From Collinsella sp. (GTDB taxonomy: Bacteria; Actinomycetota; Coriobacteriia; Coriobacteriales; Coriobacteriaceae): a stretch of 31,647 bases of DNA. Under the pieces are notes generated by a model. The model saw only the letters and a program-made list of their open reading frames with translations, ran no database searches and had not been told where the DNA came from. The first letter of the stretch is position 1; every line of letters starts with the position of its first letter. Position numbers and translations under genes: made by a program. Shown here in pieces: positions 14,272-22,509 of this stretch. The DNA is taken from the NCBI GenBank assembly GCA_022713905.1, contig JAIHTM010000005.1, forward strand, positions 1-31,647, in the 5' to 3' direction.

Positions 14272-15607
14272 ATGTCCCAGTCCTCGACGCCCGCCGTCAG
14301 CGATGTCATCTACGACGCATCGTCGCTCGGCCGCCCGCGCATGTTCCTGCTCGGCCTACAGCACCTGTTTGCCATGTTTGGCGCCACCGTGCTGGTGCCC
14401 GTGCTCACCGGCCTCTCGGTATCGGCAACGCTTTTGTTTGCCGGCTTGGGCACGCTGCTGTTCCACTTCCTGTCGCGCGGTAAGGTGCCGGCATTTTTTG
14501 GGCTCATCGTTTGCCTTTATTGCCGGTTATGCCGCAATCGCGCCCAACGGCGAGACCGAGCTTTTGCCCTACGCCTGCCTGGGCGTAGCTTGTGCTGGTC
14601 TGCTCTATCCGGTGCTGGCGGCCCTGTTCCACGCCTTTGGCGCCAAGCGCGTTATGCGCTTCTTTCCGCCGGTGGTGACTGGCCCTATCGTCATTTCCAT
14701 CGGCTTGATTCTGGCGAGCTCCGCTATTGCCAACTGCCAGACCAACTGGTTTGTGGCTGTTATTGCCGTTGCCGTTATCGTGATCTGCAACATTTGGGGC
14801 CGCGGCATGGTCAAGATTGTGCCGATTCTGCTGGGCGTTGTGGTGAGCTATGCCGTTGCGACTGCGCTGGGCGAGGTCGATTTTTCGGGCGTCGCAGCCG
14901 CTCCCTGGGTTGGCTTGCCCGTCGTGTGGGACAACACCGTGTTTGCGCTCTTTGGGCCGCAGTTCGATAGCGGTCTTGCCACGACGGCCATCATCACCAT
15001 CATGCCGCTGGCCTTCGCGACCATGATCGAGCATATCGGCGATATCTCTGCTATCGGTTCGACTTGCGAGCGCAACTACATTGCCGATCCCAGTCTGCAT
15101 CGCACGCTGCTCGGCGACGGCCTTGCCACGATTCTGGCTTCGCTCTTTGGCGCTCCGGCCAACACTACGTATGGTGAGAACACCGGCGTGCTCGCCCTGA
15201 CGCGCGTGTTCGACCCGCGCGTAATTCGAATTGCCGCGTGCTGTGCCATCGTGCTTTCGTTCTGTCCCAAGTTCGCTGCCGTGATCGCCGCCATGCCGGC
15301 ATGCGTTATCGGCGGCGTGTCGCTCGTGCTTTACGGCATGATCAGCGCCGTGGGCGTTCGCAACCTCATCGAGAACCAGGTCGATTTCCAAAACAACCGC
15401 AACGTGCTGGTGACCGCCCTGGTGCTCGTGCTTTCGCTCGGCATCGCGTACAGCACCGCCGGCGCCATCGTGCTGGAGCTGAGCGGCGTGACGATTTCGC
15501 TTTCCGGTCTTGCCGTGGGCTCGCTGGTGGGCATCGTGCTCAATGCGATTCTGCCCGGCAACGACTTTGAGTTTGATGTCTCCGAGCTTGAGGAGGCTGC
15601 TGAGTAG
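14272..15607 (+). pseudogene. Uracil/xanthine permease (NCS2, UraA-like) broken by a +1 frameshift
   Basis: Translation from ATG 14272 (after AAAGGA) gives a UraA-type N-terminus, QHLFAMFGATVLVPVLTG, and stays in frame to about codon 75 at KVPAFF. There the six-T run 14494-14499 shifts the frame. The rest (SSFAFIAGY, EHIGDISAIGS, TTYGENTG) is intact one frame over, to the stop at 15605-15607. Removing one T restores KVPAFLGSSFAF, the normal family sequence, and a 444-residue protein with about 12-14 membrane helices that would import uracil or xanthine with protons. As read, the product ends at 14970 after 232 residues, mostly out of frame. No other damage is seen, so a recent mutation, slippage-based switching or a sequencing error are all possible. 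A terminator follows. Confidence 0.85.
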
Positions 15608-15632
15608 CAGCTGCGTTCAGCTAAAACAAGAT

Positions 15633-15670
15633 ATGGTGCCCATGCGTATATGCGCGTGGGCACCATTTTT
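15633..15670 (+). terminator. Intrinsic terminator after the permease
   Basis: ATGGTGCCCATGCG and TGCGCGTGGGCACCAT form a stem with one wobble pair, followed by a run of five T. The stop codon of the convergent esterase gene overlaps its end. Confidence 0.88.
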
Positions 15671-16334
15671 AATGCGTCAGTATCCAGTGGATGCCGCGGG
15701 CCATGCGCAAGTCGGTTTGGGCAAAGTGATTGCCGGGGTTGAGCTCCATCGTTGTTGGAATGCCGCGCTCGATGAGCAACGCTTCCATCGCGCGTGTGTC
15801 GTCGAGTACGTGCCTCATCATGCGGTTGGGCGTCTTGGTTTCCTTTTTGCCGAGTGACAGGTAGACGGCGTCGGGCGTAACTGCCATCGCGTGCTCGTGC
15901 GCATAGTCGATAAAGCCAGGAAACCACAGGGATCCCGATGCGCTTGCGACGCGGTCAAAGGTATCGGTCTGCCAGGGGACCCAAAGCGAAAAGAGGCCCG
16001 CCAGCGAATAACCGGCAATGCCACGCCAAACAGGTGGCTGAGGAAGCGACGACTCCACCTGGGGGATTATCTGATTCAGCAGCTCATCAAGAAAGTCGGC
16101 AGCCTGCCCACCAAAGGGCTCGGCATCGCGTACGGTCCCGTCGCATGCCCAGGGGCTCAGCTCGCGATTCCAATCGAGCCCGCCAATGGCGACGAGGGTG
16201 AATGGCGGACAGTCGAGCTCTCGGCAGCGGTCATAAGCATCACTACCGTCGCCCATGACTACGGGGAGGTAGATGACGGGCGCACCTTCCGCATGCTCTG
16301 AATGAACGGTTATCTGCATTTGATGCGCTTCCAT
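15669..16334 (-). CDS. Putative alpha/beta-hydrolase esterase (COG2819/EsteraseD-like)
   Basis: 221 residues. The nucleophile elbow GYSLAG (serine near residue 110) lies in an alpha/beta-hydrolase context, with TLVAIGGLDWNRELSPW before it, as in the Fes/IroE-like putative esterases, and a plausible catalytic histidine in PGNHF near the C-terminus. The protein has no signal peptide and should be cytosolic. Start ATG 16334 follows AGAGAAG; a second ATG five codons in has no better site. It is a single gene, convergent with the broken permease and downstream of a terminator that separates it from the surface protein genes. Substrate is unknown; family members hydrolyse siderophore esters, S-formylglutathione or peptidoglycan-linked esters. 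Confidence 0.78.
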   Translation of the reverse strand: MEAHQMQITVHSEHAEGAPVIYLPVVMGDGSDAYDRCRELDCPPFTLVAIGGLDWNRELSPWACDGTVRDAEPFGGQAADFLDELLNQIIPQVESSLPQPPVWRGIAGYSLAGLFSLWVPWQTDTFDRVASASGSLWFPGFIDYAHEHAMAVTPDAVYLSLGKKETKTPNRMMRHVLDDTRAMEALLIERGIPTTMELNPGNHFAQTDLRMARGIHWILTH

Positions 16335-16442
16335 GACGGGCTTCTCTCAGTGTTGTGATATCGGCAGCCCCAATTGTCGCACGCCAGCGTATGCCGGTTG
16401 GACAGCATCAAGAACATTCGCGTGCGCCGCGCGGGCGCAAAC

Positions 16443-16482
16443 GGAAAACGCCACCGCCGGAGGGGAGCCTGGCGGTGGCGTT
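16443..16482 (-). terminator. Terminator of the first surface-protein gene
   Basis: AACGCCACCGCC (16447-16458) pairs perfectly with GGCGGTGGCGTT (16471-16482); on the minus strand the stem is followed by TTTTCC. It lies about 65 bp beyond the stop codon. Confidence 0.85.
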
Positions 16483-16546
16483 GCTAAACGGTGCGCGGGC
16501 TAGCACTTCTGTGGGTGCCGTCCCGTGCGTTAAAGGCCAAAGGCGT

Positions 16547-18331
16547 CTATGAGCGCTTGCGGCTCACCACGGCGCCTGCGGCGATGGCGGCTGTTCCCGC
16601 AAGGACGGTTGCCACGATGGCCGCACCCGAGGTGTCGCCGGTTGCCGCGAGCACGCCGGTAGTCTTGGCTTTCGTGGTTGAAGCCGCAACGGCCTTGGTC
16701 GGCTTTGAGCCCTCAGGCTTGGGGTTCTGCTTGGACTCCGCGGGCTTGCTTTCTGCGGGCTTGGTCTCGTCGGGTTTGGGATCTTCCGGCTTGGCTACCT
16801 CGGGAGGTGCGATGGTCGTACTTTTGGCGACTGCTTTGATATAGAGGGAGTCGACCGTGGCGTCGCCCGTGCCGATGGCTTGGCCTGCCTCGTAGATGCC
16901 GTCACGGAGCTTGCGATAGTCAATGACCTTGCCGCCTTCGGGCGTCTGGATGGCGGCGTTCTCAATCTTGATGGTGCCGATTGTCTTGCCGTCAGCGCTC
17001 ATGGCACGGGCAAAGATTGCCGCTGTATCTCCTTCGGCCGTTACCTTGCTGCGGATGATCGAGATGACTGCGGGTGTGACGCCCTCGCTGGTCTGGGCGA
17101 TGATGCCGATGTTCTCGCCTTGGGGTTCGCGCCTCGTCTCGCCATCTTGGTTTTCGCTGTAGGGGATGGGGCCGTCGCCGTTCTCGACATAGCGGGCTAT
17201 GGCCTTGACAACGGAGTCGCTGATGTAGATGTGGCCACCCTCCTCGTTGGGTCGATCGTTTCTGGTGGAGAATGCAGCCGAAACCTCGCCTTCCGCAAAC
17301 GCGTCCACGCTGGAGCCGTTCTTGACGACGATATCGTCTTGGTAGGTGAAGAGGGCAATGGCGCCACCGTATCTGCCTTTACTTGCGCGGACTGTCACGT
17401 TTGCATGATCGAGTGTGATGCCCTTGTGGGCACAGACGCCATATTCAACACCGTTTGCGTTGAGGGAGGCGTTTGTGGCTGCGAGGCTGCCCTTGGCCTC
17501 GACGGCGGCGTCTTTCTCGGAGCTCGCCTTGACCTGGCTGCCGTCCGAGATATTGATGTTGCCGCCGCTCCAAATGGCCTCACCATCGGCTGAGCTTGCC
17601 TCGACTGTACCGCCACCCTTGATGGTGAGGCTCTTGTCGGCTCCAATACCCTTGTCCTTGGTAGCCCTGGCGGCGACGGCTCCGCTGTCGTCAATCGTGA
17701 TATTGCCGTTTGCCCTGATGCCATCCGATGCACCCGTGGCGTTGACGTTGCCCGAACCTTTGATAGCGAGATCACCTCCGGCATTGATGGCATCTAACCC
17801 AGTGCTCGTGGCGTTGACGGATCCGGCTCCGTCGATGTTGATATTACCCGTGGAGAGGATAGCGTCCTCAGTAGATGTCACGCTGAGCGTGCCGCCCTCG
17901 TCGCCTTGGATATTGAGCTCGGCATTCTCGTTAGTGCCATGAGAAACGTTGATGCTTTCGATCCATTCGGCAGTGACGATGTTGGTTCCCGAGTAATTCA
18001 CGTTGAGCTTGCCTGCGGCCTGGATCTCGCCGCCGTTATAGTTGTTGAGCTTCAAGTCGTCGGCGCCGTCCCACGACCAGGTACCGGCCTCGTCGCTCGC
18101 CGCGGTGTTGTACTTGTTGCCGCCGACCTTGACCCATTCCGCTGCGAGCGAGACGCTCGGCATGAGCAGCGAGCTCACCGTGAGCGCGCACACGGCGCCC
18201 GCGACGATGCGGCGCGTCACGCGGCGCCAGCTGCCGTGCGCGAGTCCTATGCGACGGCGAACGTCGGGTTCGGCAACATGGGTTCCGGCGGTAGTGTCAT
18301 TGCGTTTGGGGGTCGTGAACAAGGCTGCCAT
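16547..18331 (-). CDS. LAATG-anchored beta-helix surface protein, copy 1
   Basis: 594 residues. A long positively charged N-terminus leads to an export signal (about 36-64, RRVTRRIVAGAVCALTVSSL, probable cleavage after SLAA; the TRRIVAG sequence is weakly Tat-like). The body is built of coils of about 23 residues with patterns such as DGIRANGNITIDDSG, typical of right-handed parallel beta-helices and of the Cthe_2159-type carbohydrate-binding family. A Pro/Lys/Glu-rich linker (about 505-555) precedes LAATG (561-565), a hydrophobic stretch and the tail SRKRS, a wall-sorting signal of the LAxTG kind recognised by class E sortases. ATG 18331 follows GGGAG by six nucleotides. The next gene is a paralogue of 590 residues. 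Ligand unknown; wall anchoring and glycan binding are inferred. Confidence 0.83.
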   Translation of the reverse strand: MAALFTTPKRNDTTAGTHVAEPDVRRRIGLAHGSWRRVTRRIVAGAVCALTVSSLLMPSVSLAAEWVKVGGNKYNTAASDEAGTWSWDGADDLKLNNYNGGEIQAAGKLNVNYSGTNIVTAEWIESINVSHGTNENAELNIQGDEGGTLSVTSTEDAILSTGNINIDGAGSVNATSTGLDAINAGGDLAIKGSGNVNATGASDGIRANGNITIDDSGAVAARATKDKGIGADKSLTIKGGGTVEASSADGEAIWSGGNINISDGSQVKASSEKDAAVEAKGSLAATNASLNANGVEYGVCAHKGITLDHANVTVRASKGRYGGAIALFTYQDDIVVKNGSSVDAFAEGEVSAAFSTRNDRPNEEGGHIYISDSVVKAIARYVENGDGPIPYSENQDGETRREPQGENIGIIAQTSEGVTPAVISIIRSKVTAEGDTAAIFARAMSADGKTIGTIKIENAAIQTPEGGKVIDYRKLRDGIYEAGQAIGTGDATVDSLYIKAVAKSTTIAPPEVAKPEDPKPDETKPAESKPAESKQNPKPEGSKPTKAVAASTTKAKTTGVLAATGDTSGAAIVATVLAGTAAIAAGAVVSRKRS

Positions 18332-18470
18332 GGTTGCTCCCGTTCTCATAGGGCCTATACGACTAGATTCAGCGTATCCGCTGGATATTGCCGGCGGTAG
18401 TGCCGTTTGGAGGACAAAATGGCCAAAATGGGGGAGAAATAGGCCGCACGCCGGCGCAGGGACCGGCGCT

Positions 18471-18510
18471 AAAAGAAAAGCGCGGGGCCGCATGGCGACT
18501 CCGCGCTTTA
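18471..18510 (-). terminator. Duplicated permease terminator
   Basis: AAAGCGCGG / CCGCGCTTT arms with TTTTCTTTT on the minus strand. It is the copy of the terminator at 20514-20556 carried along by the duplication, and now probably ends transcription of surface protein copy 2, which has no hairpin of its own. Confidence 0.8.
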
Positions 18511-18535
18511 TTGTTCAGCTTTTGCAGCCTTGCCC

Positions 18536-18580
18536 TTACGCTACGAAGAAGTAGACGAGGAAGGCAAGGGCCGCGATCCA
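18536..18580 (-). pseudogene. Remnant of the 3' end of an NCS2 permease gene
   Basis: The minus strand encodes WIAALAFLVYFFVA and a stop, the same 14 residues that end the intact permease at 20583-20627. The two stretches differ at four of 45 bases, all synonymous (stop TAG/TAA, TTT/TTC, CTC/CTT, GCA/GCG). There is no start codon or upstream part, so nothing is made from it. It marks the duplication breakpoint. Confidence 0.9.
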
Positions 18581-18602
18581 CCCGTCCCGTGCGAAAAAGT
18601 GT

Positions 18603-20375
18603 TTACGAGCGCTTGCGGCTCACCACGGCGCCCGCGGCGATGGCGGCTGTTCCTGCAAGGGCGGTTGCCACGATGGCCGCACCCGAGGTGTCGCCGGTTG
18701 CCGCGAGCTTGCCGGTGGTCTTGGCTCCCGTGGCTGCAACTGCAACGGTCCTGCTTGTCTTCGTGCCCTCGGACTTGGAACCCTCGGGCTTGGTCTCGCC
18801 GGGCTTTTCCTCGGGTTTGATCTCCTCGGGAGGCACGATGACCGTGCTCTTGGCGACAGCTTCATCGTAGGGGGAGTCGACCGTGGCGTCGCCCGTGCCG
18901 ATGGTCTGCCCCGCCTCGTAGACGATGCCGTCGCTGAGCTCTTCCTTGTTGCGATAGTCAATGACTTTGCCGCCTGCAGGCGCCTGGATGATGGCGTCCT
19001 TGATTTCGATGGTGCCGATCGCCTTGCCGTCCGCGCTCATGGCAAGGGCGAAGATTGCCGCCGTGTCTCCCTCGGCCGTGACCCTGCTGCGGGCGATCGA
19101 GATGGTCGCGGGCGTGATGCCCTCGCTGGTCTGCGCGAAGATGCCGATGTTCAGGCCCTCGGACTCAGGGATGATTTCGTCGTTTTGATCTCCACTGTAG
19201 TGGTCGGGGCCGTCGCCGCCGGTCTCGGCATAGCGGGCTATGGCCTTGACAACGGAGTCGCTGATGTAGATATGGCCACCCGCTTCGCCGGAGTAGAAAT
19301 TACTGGTGGAGATTGCAACCGAGAACCTGCCTTCTGCGAGCGCATCCACAGTCGAGCCGTTCTTGATGACGATGTCGTCCTCATCGGTGAAGAGTGCGCT
19401 GACTTCCCCGCCATCTGAGCTTGCGCGGACCGTCACGGTCGCGCCATCGAGCGTGATGCCCTTGTAGACATAGATGCCATACCCAACGCCACTTGCGTTG
19501 AGGGAAGCGTTCGTGACCGTGAGGCTGTTTTTACCGTCGATGGCGGTGTCTTCCTCGGAGCTTGCCTTGACCTGGCTGCCACCCGAGATCTCGATGTTGC
19601 CGTCGGCCCAAATCGCATTGTCTTTGATAGAGCTTGCCTCTACCTTGCCGCCGCCCTTTATGATGAGGTTCTCGTTAGCATCGATACCCTGATCCTCGGT
19701 GGCCTTGGCGGTGACGGTTCCGCTGCTGTCGATCGTGATGTTGCCGTCGGCCCTGATGCCATCCGAATCGCCCGTGGCGTTAACGTTTCCCGAGCCCTTG
19801 ATGGTGACATCGCCCCCGGCATCGATGGCATCGTGCTCGGTGCTCGTGGCGTTGACAGTGCCAGCGCCGTCGATGTTGATGTTGCCGACGGAAGTGATGG
19901 CGTCACGAGAAGATGTCACGTTGAGCGTGCTGGACGCGTCGCCCTGAATATTAAGCTCGGCGTTCTCGTTCGCGCCATCCTTAACCTTGATGCCGCGGCC
20001 GTCGTCGTTAGTGACGGTGTTGTTGCCCTCGTAGCTCACGTTGAGCTTGCCCGCTGCCTCGATCGCGCCGCCGTTATAGCCGTTGAGCTTCATGTCGTCG
20101 GCGCCGTCCCAGGCCCAGGTGCCGGCCTCGTCGCCCGCTGCAGTGCCGGCGTTGTACTGGGTGCCGCCAACGTCGATCCATTCGGCGGCAAGCGAGATGC
20201 TCGGCATGAGCAACGAGCTCACCGTAAGCGCGCATACGGCGCCTACAACGATGCGGCGTGTCACGCGGCGCCAGCTGCCGTGTGCGAGCAGCGTGCGACG
20301 GCGCACGTCGGGCTCGGCAAAATGGGCTCCAGAGGTTTTGTCATTGCGCTTGGGGGTCGTGAACAAGGCGGCCAT
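18603..20375 (-). CDS. LAATG-anchored beta-helix surface protein, copy 2
   Basis: 590 residues, paralogue of the gene at 16547-18331. The first 65 residues (MAALFTTPKRND..., export signal ending SLAAEW) and the last 34 are nearly the same in both, while the beta-helix middle and the charged linker have diverged. The coils read for example DGIRADGNITIDSSG and DAIDAGGDVTIKGSG. The sorting signal LAATG is at 557-561, followed by a hydrophobic helix and SRKRS. ATG 20375 follows GGGAG by six nucleotides. The leader of each copy contains a conserved stretch, GCCCTATGAG, just before the binding site. The gene lies directly downstream of the NCS2 permease terminator, so it has its own promoter, which I could not define. 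Role is probably adhesion or glycan binding at the cell surface. Confidence 0.83.
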   Translation of the reverse strand: MAALFTTPKRNDKTSGAHFAEPDVRRRTLLAHGSWRRVTRRIVVGAVCALTVSSLLMPSISLAAEWIDVGGTQYNAGTAAGDEAGTWAWDGADDMKLNGYNGGAIEAAGKLNVSYEGNNTVTNDDGRGIKVKDGANENAELNIQGDASSTLNVTSSRDAITSVGNINIDGAGTVNATSTEHDAIDAGGDVTIKGSGNVNATGDSDGIRADGNITIDSSGTVTAKATEDQGIDANENLIIKGGGKVEASSIKDNAIWADGNIEISGGSQVKASSEEDTAIDGKNSLTVTNASLNASGVGYGIYVYKGITLDGATVTVRASSDGGEVSALFTDEDDIVIKNGSTVDALAEGRFSVAISTSNFYSGEAGGHIYISDSVVKAIARYAETGGDGPDHYSGDQNDEIIPESEGLNIGIFAQTSEGITPATISIARSRVTAEGDTAAIFALAMSADGKAIGTIEIKDAIIQAPAGGKVIDYRNKEELSDGIVYEAGQTIGTGDATVDSPYDEAVAKSTVIVPPEEIKPEEKPGETKPEGSKSEGTKTSRTVAVAATGAKTTGKLAATGDTSGAAIVATALAGTAAIAAGAVVSRKRS

Positions 20376-20513
20376 GGTTACTCCCATCCTCATAGGGCCT
20401 ATGCGATTACGTCCAGCATATCTGCAGGATGTAGCCGGCGGTAGTGCCGTTTGGAGGGCAAAATGTCCAAAACTTGGGAAGCAATACATCGCGCGTCCGT
20501 GCGTTGCCTGGCT

Positions 20514-20556
20514 TTAAAAGAAAAGCGCGGAGCCGCTCGATGCGACTCCGCGCTTT
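20514..20556 (-). terminator. Terminator of the NCS2 permease gene
   Basis: AAAGCGCGGAGCCGC and GCGACTCCGCGCTTT form a long stem; the minus strand continues TTTTCTTTTAAAG. It begins about 27 bp beyond the permease stop codon. Confidence 0.88.
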
Positions 20557-20582
20557 GGTGTTCTGCTTTGGCAGCTTTGCCG

Positions 20583-21896
20583 CTACGCTACAAAGAAGTA
20601 GACGAGGAAGGCGAGGGCTGCGATCCACATGAGCGGCTTGATCTTGGAGGCCTCGCCCTTAACGAGCGCGACGACCACGTAGGCGATAAAGCCCAGACCG
20701 ATGCCGGCAGAGATGGAGTAGGTGAAGGGCACGCCGGCGACAATCATGAACGCCGGGAAACCCTGCGACACGTCGGACCAGTCGATCTCGGAGGCCTCGC
20801 TCATCATGAGGTAGCCGACGTAGACCAGAGCACCGCAGGTGGCGGCGCTGGAAACGATGGTGACGATGGGGGAGAAGAACGCGGCGAGAATGAACAGCAC
20901 GCCGGTGGTGACGGAGGTGAGGCCCGTGCGGCCACCGTCGGCAGCGCCAGAGGTGGACTCGACGAAGGTGGTGATGGAGGAGACGCCCATAAAGCCACCA
21001 GCAGCAGCGGCCACGGAGTCGACGACCAGGATGGGACGGATGTCCTCGACATTGCCGTCCTCGGTCAAGAACTCTCCCTGCTTGGCGACGGCCATCGCGG
21101 TGCCCATGGTGTCAAAGAAGTCGCTCATGAGCAGTGAGAAGGCAACGACGAGCAGCATCGGGTCGGTCAGAACCTTCACGATGGCCATGTTGCCGTCTGC
21201 GGTGCTGGCAAACGGGGCGCCAAAGGTCGAGAAGTCGAGCGGTGCGATGAGGCCCTCGGGGGCGTGGGTGACGCCCAGCGGGATACCGGCGATAACGGCG
21301 ACGATGATGCCGATGAGCAGCGAGCCCGGCACGTTGCGGGAAGCCAGGGCAACCGTCACGATGATGGAGATGATGCCGACGATAAAGGTGGGGGAGGCGA
21401 TGTCGCCCAGACCGACGAGCGTACCGGCACCAGCGGTGATGATACCGGCGTCGCACAGGCCGATCATGGCGATGAACAGGCCCAGACCCACGGAGATGGC
21501 GTGGCGCAGGACCACGGGGATGGCGTCCATAATGGCCTCGCGCAGGCCGCACAGGACGAGCAGCAAGATGACGATACCCTCGAGGAAGATAACGCTCATG
21601 GCCACGTGCCAGTCACCGCCGCACATGGTGGTGGCGATGCCCGCGATCATGGCGTTGATGCCCAGGCCCGAAGCGCAAGCGAGCGGGCGGTTGGCGAAGA
21701 TGCCCATGCAGATGGTCATGATGCCGGCGCCCAGGCAAGTGGCGCAGGCGAGCGCTCCCGCATCGATGCCGGCGCCCGAGAGCACCGCGGGGTTGACGGC
21801 AATGATGTAGGCCATCGCCAGGAACGTTGTCAGTCCAGCGCGAAGTTCGGTCCCGATTGTGGACTTGCGCTCGCTGACGTGAAATAGTTCGTCCAT
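20583..21896 (-). CDS. NCS2 purine permease (AzgA/PbuG-like, adenine/guanine/hypoxanthine)
   Basis: 437 residues with the many hydrophobic helices of the AzgA-type nucleobase/cation symporters. Characteristic segments are GLTTFLAMAYIIAVNPAVL near the N-terminus, ANRPLACASGLGINA, the DFFDTMGTAMAVA region (about two-thirds along) and GVSSITTFVESTSGAADGGR. These belong to the COG2252 group, distinct from the uracil/xanthine group of the broken permease at 14272. It should import purine bases with protons. ATG 21896 is preceded by AAGGAAAGG; the frame stays open to 21941 but there is no better site. I looked for a purine riboswitch in the 190-bp leader and saw none. Its last 14 codons are duplicated at 18536-18580. 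Substrate preference cannot be read from sequence. Confidence 0.9.
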   Translation of the reverse strand: MDELFHVSERKSTIGTELRAGLTTFLAMAYIIAVNPAVLSGAGIDAGALACATCLGAGIMTICMGIFANRPLACASGLGINAMIAGIATTMCGGDWHVAMSVIFLEGIVILLLVLCGLREAIMDAIPVVLRHAISVGLGLFIAMIGLCDAGIITAGAGTLVGLGDIASPTFIVGIISIIVTVALASRNVPGSLLIGIIVAVIAGIPLGVTHAPEGLIAPLDFSTFGAPFASTADGNMAIVKVLTDPMLLVVAFSLLMSDFFDTMGTAMAVAKQGEFLTEDGNVEDIRPILVVDSVAAAAGGFMGVSSITTFVESTSGAADGGRTGLTSVTTGVLFILAAFFSPIVTIVSSAATCGALVYVGYLMMSEASEIDWSDVSQGFPAFMIVAGVPFTYSISAGIGLGFIAYVVVALVKGEASKIKPLMWIAALAFLVYFFVA

Positions 21897-22050
21897 GCAT
21901 ACCCTTTCCTTGTTCGGCCCCGAGTTTAGGCCGATTGACACGAACTCACTTACTATATCGCCTTTACAACCTTGCTGTTCCTCACATGTTGATGTTCGGC
22001 GCTTTGTAACGGACGGGCGGTATTTTCCGTATGAAAATGTGTGGGTACCG

Positions 22051-22056
22051 TATACT
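22051..22056 (+). promoter_or_regulatory. Candidate -10 box of the deformylase-like gene
   Basis: TATACT in the context GTATACTTAAG, 34 bp before the start codon. The same GTATACTT string precedes the patatin gene. No convincing -35 is seen. Confidence 0.3.
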
Positions 22057-22089
22057 TAAGCAGTTACAACGACCCCTATGGAGGAACGT

Positions 22090-22509
22090 ATGATTAAAGA
22101 GCTCTGCCACGACGAGGCTATTCTGTCCCAGCGTTGCGAGGTCGCGACCGTCGAGGACGAGTCGGTGGCACAGGACCTGATCGATACCATCAAGTCGCTC
22201 GACGATGCCGGTTGCCTTGCCGCCAACCAGATTGGCGTCACCAAGAAGGTCTGCGTCTACCTGGACGATGCCGGCGAGCCCCATGTGCTCTACAACCCCC
22301 GTCTGGTGTTTGGTCTGGGCGCCAGCAAGATGGAGGAGAGCTGCCTGACGCACGAGGAGGTCACCAAGTCCACGCGCTATATCAAGTGCAAGGTCGCTTA
22401 TGACGTGATCGTCGACGGCAAGATGCGCGAGCGCAAGCAGGACTTTGTGGGCTTCGAGGCGCAGATGATTCAACACATGATTGACCACTGTCTAGGAAAG
22501 TTGGTCTAA
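22090..22509 (+). CDS. Peptide deformylase-like protein with altered active site
   Basis: 139 residues, shorter than classical deformylases (about 165-190). Deformylases remove the formyl group from nascent N-terminal methionine using a metal held by Cys and two His. Motif I reads AGCLAANQIG (glutamine kept), motif II ESCLT (normally EGCLS, metal-binding cysteine kept) and motif III QHMIDH, where the catalytic glutamate of HExDH is methionine. Metal ligands are therefore present but the general base is missing, so normal deformylase activity is doubtful. A different shortened homologue with intact HEIDH lies at 29831-30241. ATG 22090 follows GGAGG by five nucleotides; the ATG at 22078 overlaps that site. 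The stop codon TAA is the first base triplet of a 103-bp palindromic element. True role unknown. Confidence 0.8.
   Translation: MIKELCHDEAILSQRCEVATVEDESVAQDLIDTIKSLDDAGCLAANQIGVTKKVCVYLDDAGEPHVLYNPRLVFGLGASKMEESCLTHEEVTKSTRYIKCKVAYDVIVDGKMRERKQDFVGFEAQMIQHMIDHCLGKLV

Larger units (their letters stand above)
16518..18580. repeat. Left copy of a ~2.05-kb tandem duplication
   Basis: The unit holds a surface-protein gene, its leader, a terminator and the last 45 bp of a permease gene. The left end begins at CCGTCCCGTGCG, which recurs at 18582. The right end is at 18580, where homology to the permease coding sequence stops (GATCCA, then CCC instead of CAT). Copies are clearly diverged, most in the middle of the gene. 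Confidence 0.8.
18582..20627. repeat. Right copy of the ~2.05-kb tandem duplication
   Basis: It runs from CCGTCCCGTGCG downstream of surface protein copy 2 into the last 45 bp of the intact permease gene. Distances from gene start to permease stop are 205 bp in the left copy and 208 bp here, so the arrangement is collinear. Confidence 0.8.

Noticed and set aside
14504..15391. Open frame of 295 codons antisense to the permease
   Set aside because: Composition rich in His/Asn/Arg/Gln, no motif, no binding site; the sense strand encodes recognisable permease helices.
17415..17942. CRISPR-like or minisatellite repeats in the surface protein genes
   Set aside because: The periodicity is at the protein level (about 23-residue coils); nucleotide copies are too diverged and in frame, so they are beta-helix coils.
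16547..18493. Longer N-terminus of surface protein copy 1 (start at 18493)
   Set aside because: The extra 54 codons contain the leader region and part of the permease terminator; GGGAG precedes the ATG at 18331.
20839..21810. 323-codon plus-strand open frame opposite the NCS2 permease
   Set aside because: Low-complexity Met/Ala/Pro/Thr-rich protein typical of an antisense frame of a membrane protein gene.
21897..22089. Purine riboswitch before the NCS2 permease
   Set aside because: No conserved TATA...TTTCTACC-type junction or paired loops could be found on the minus strand.
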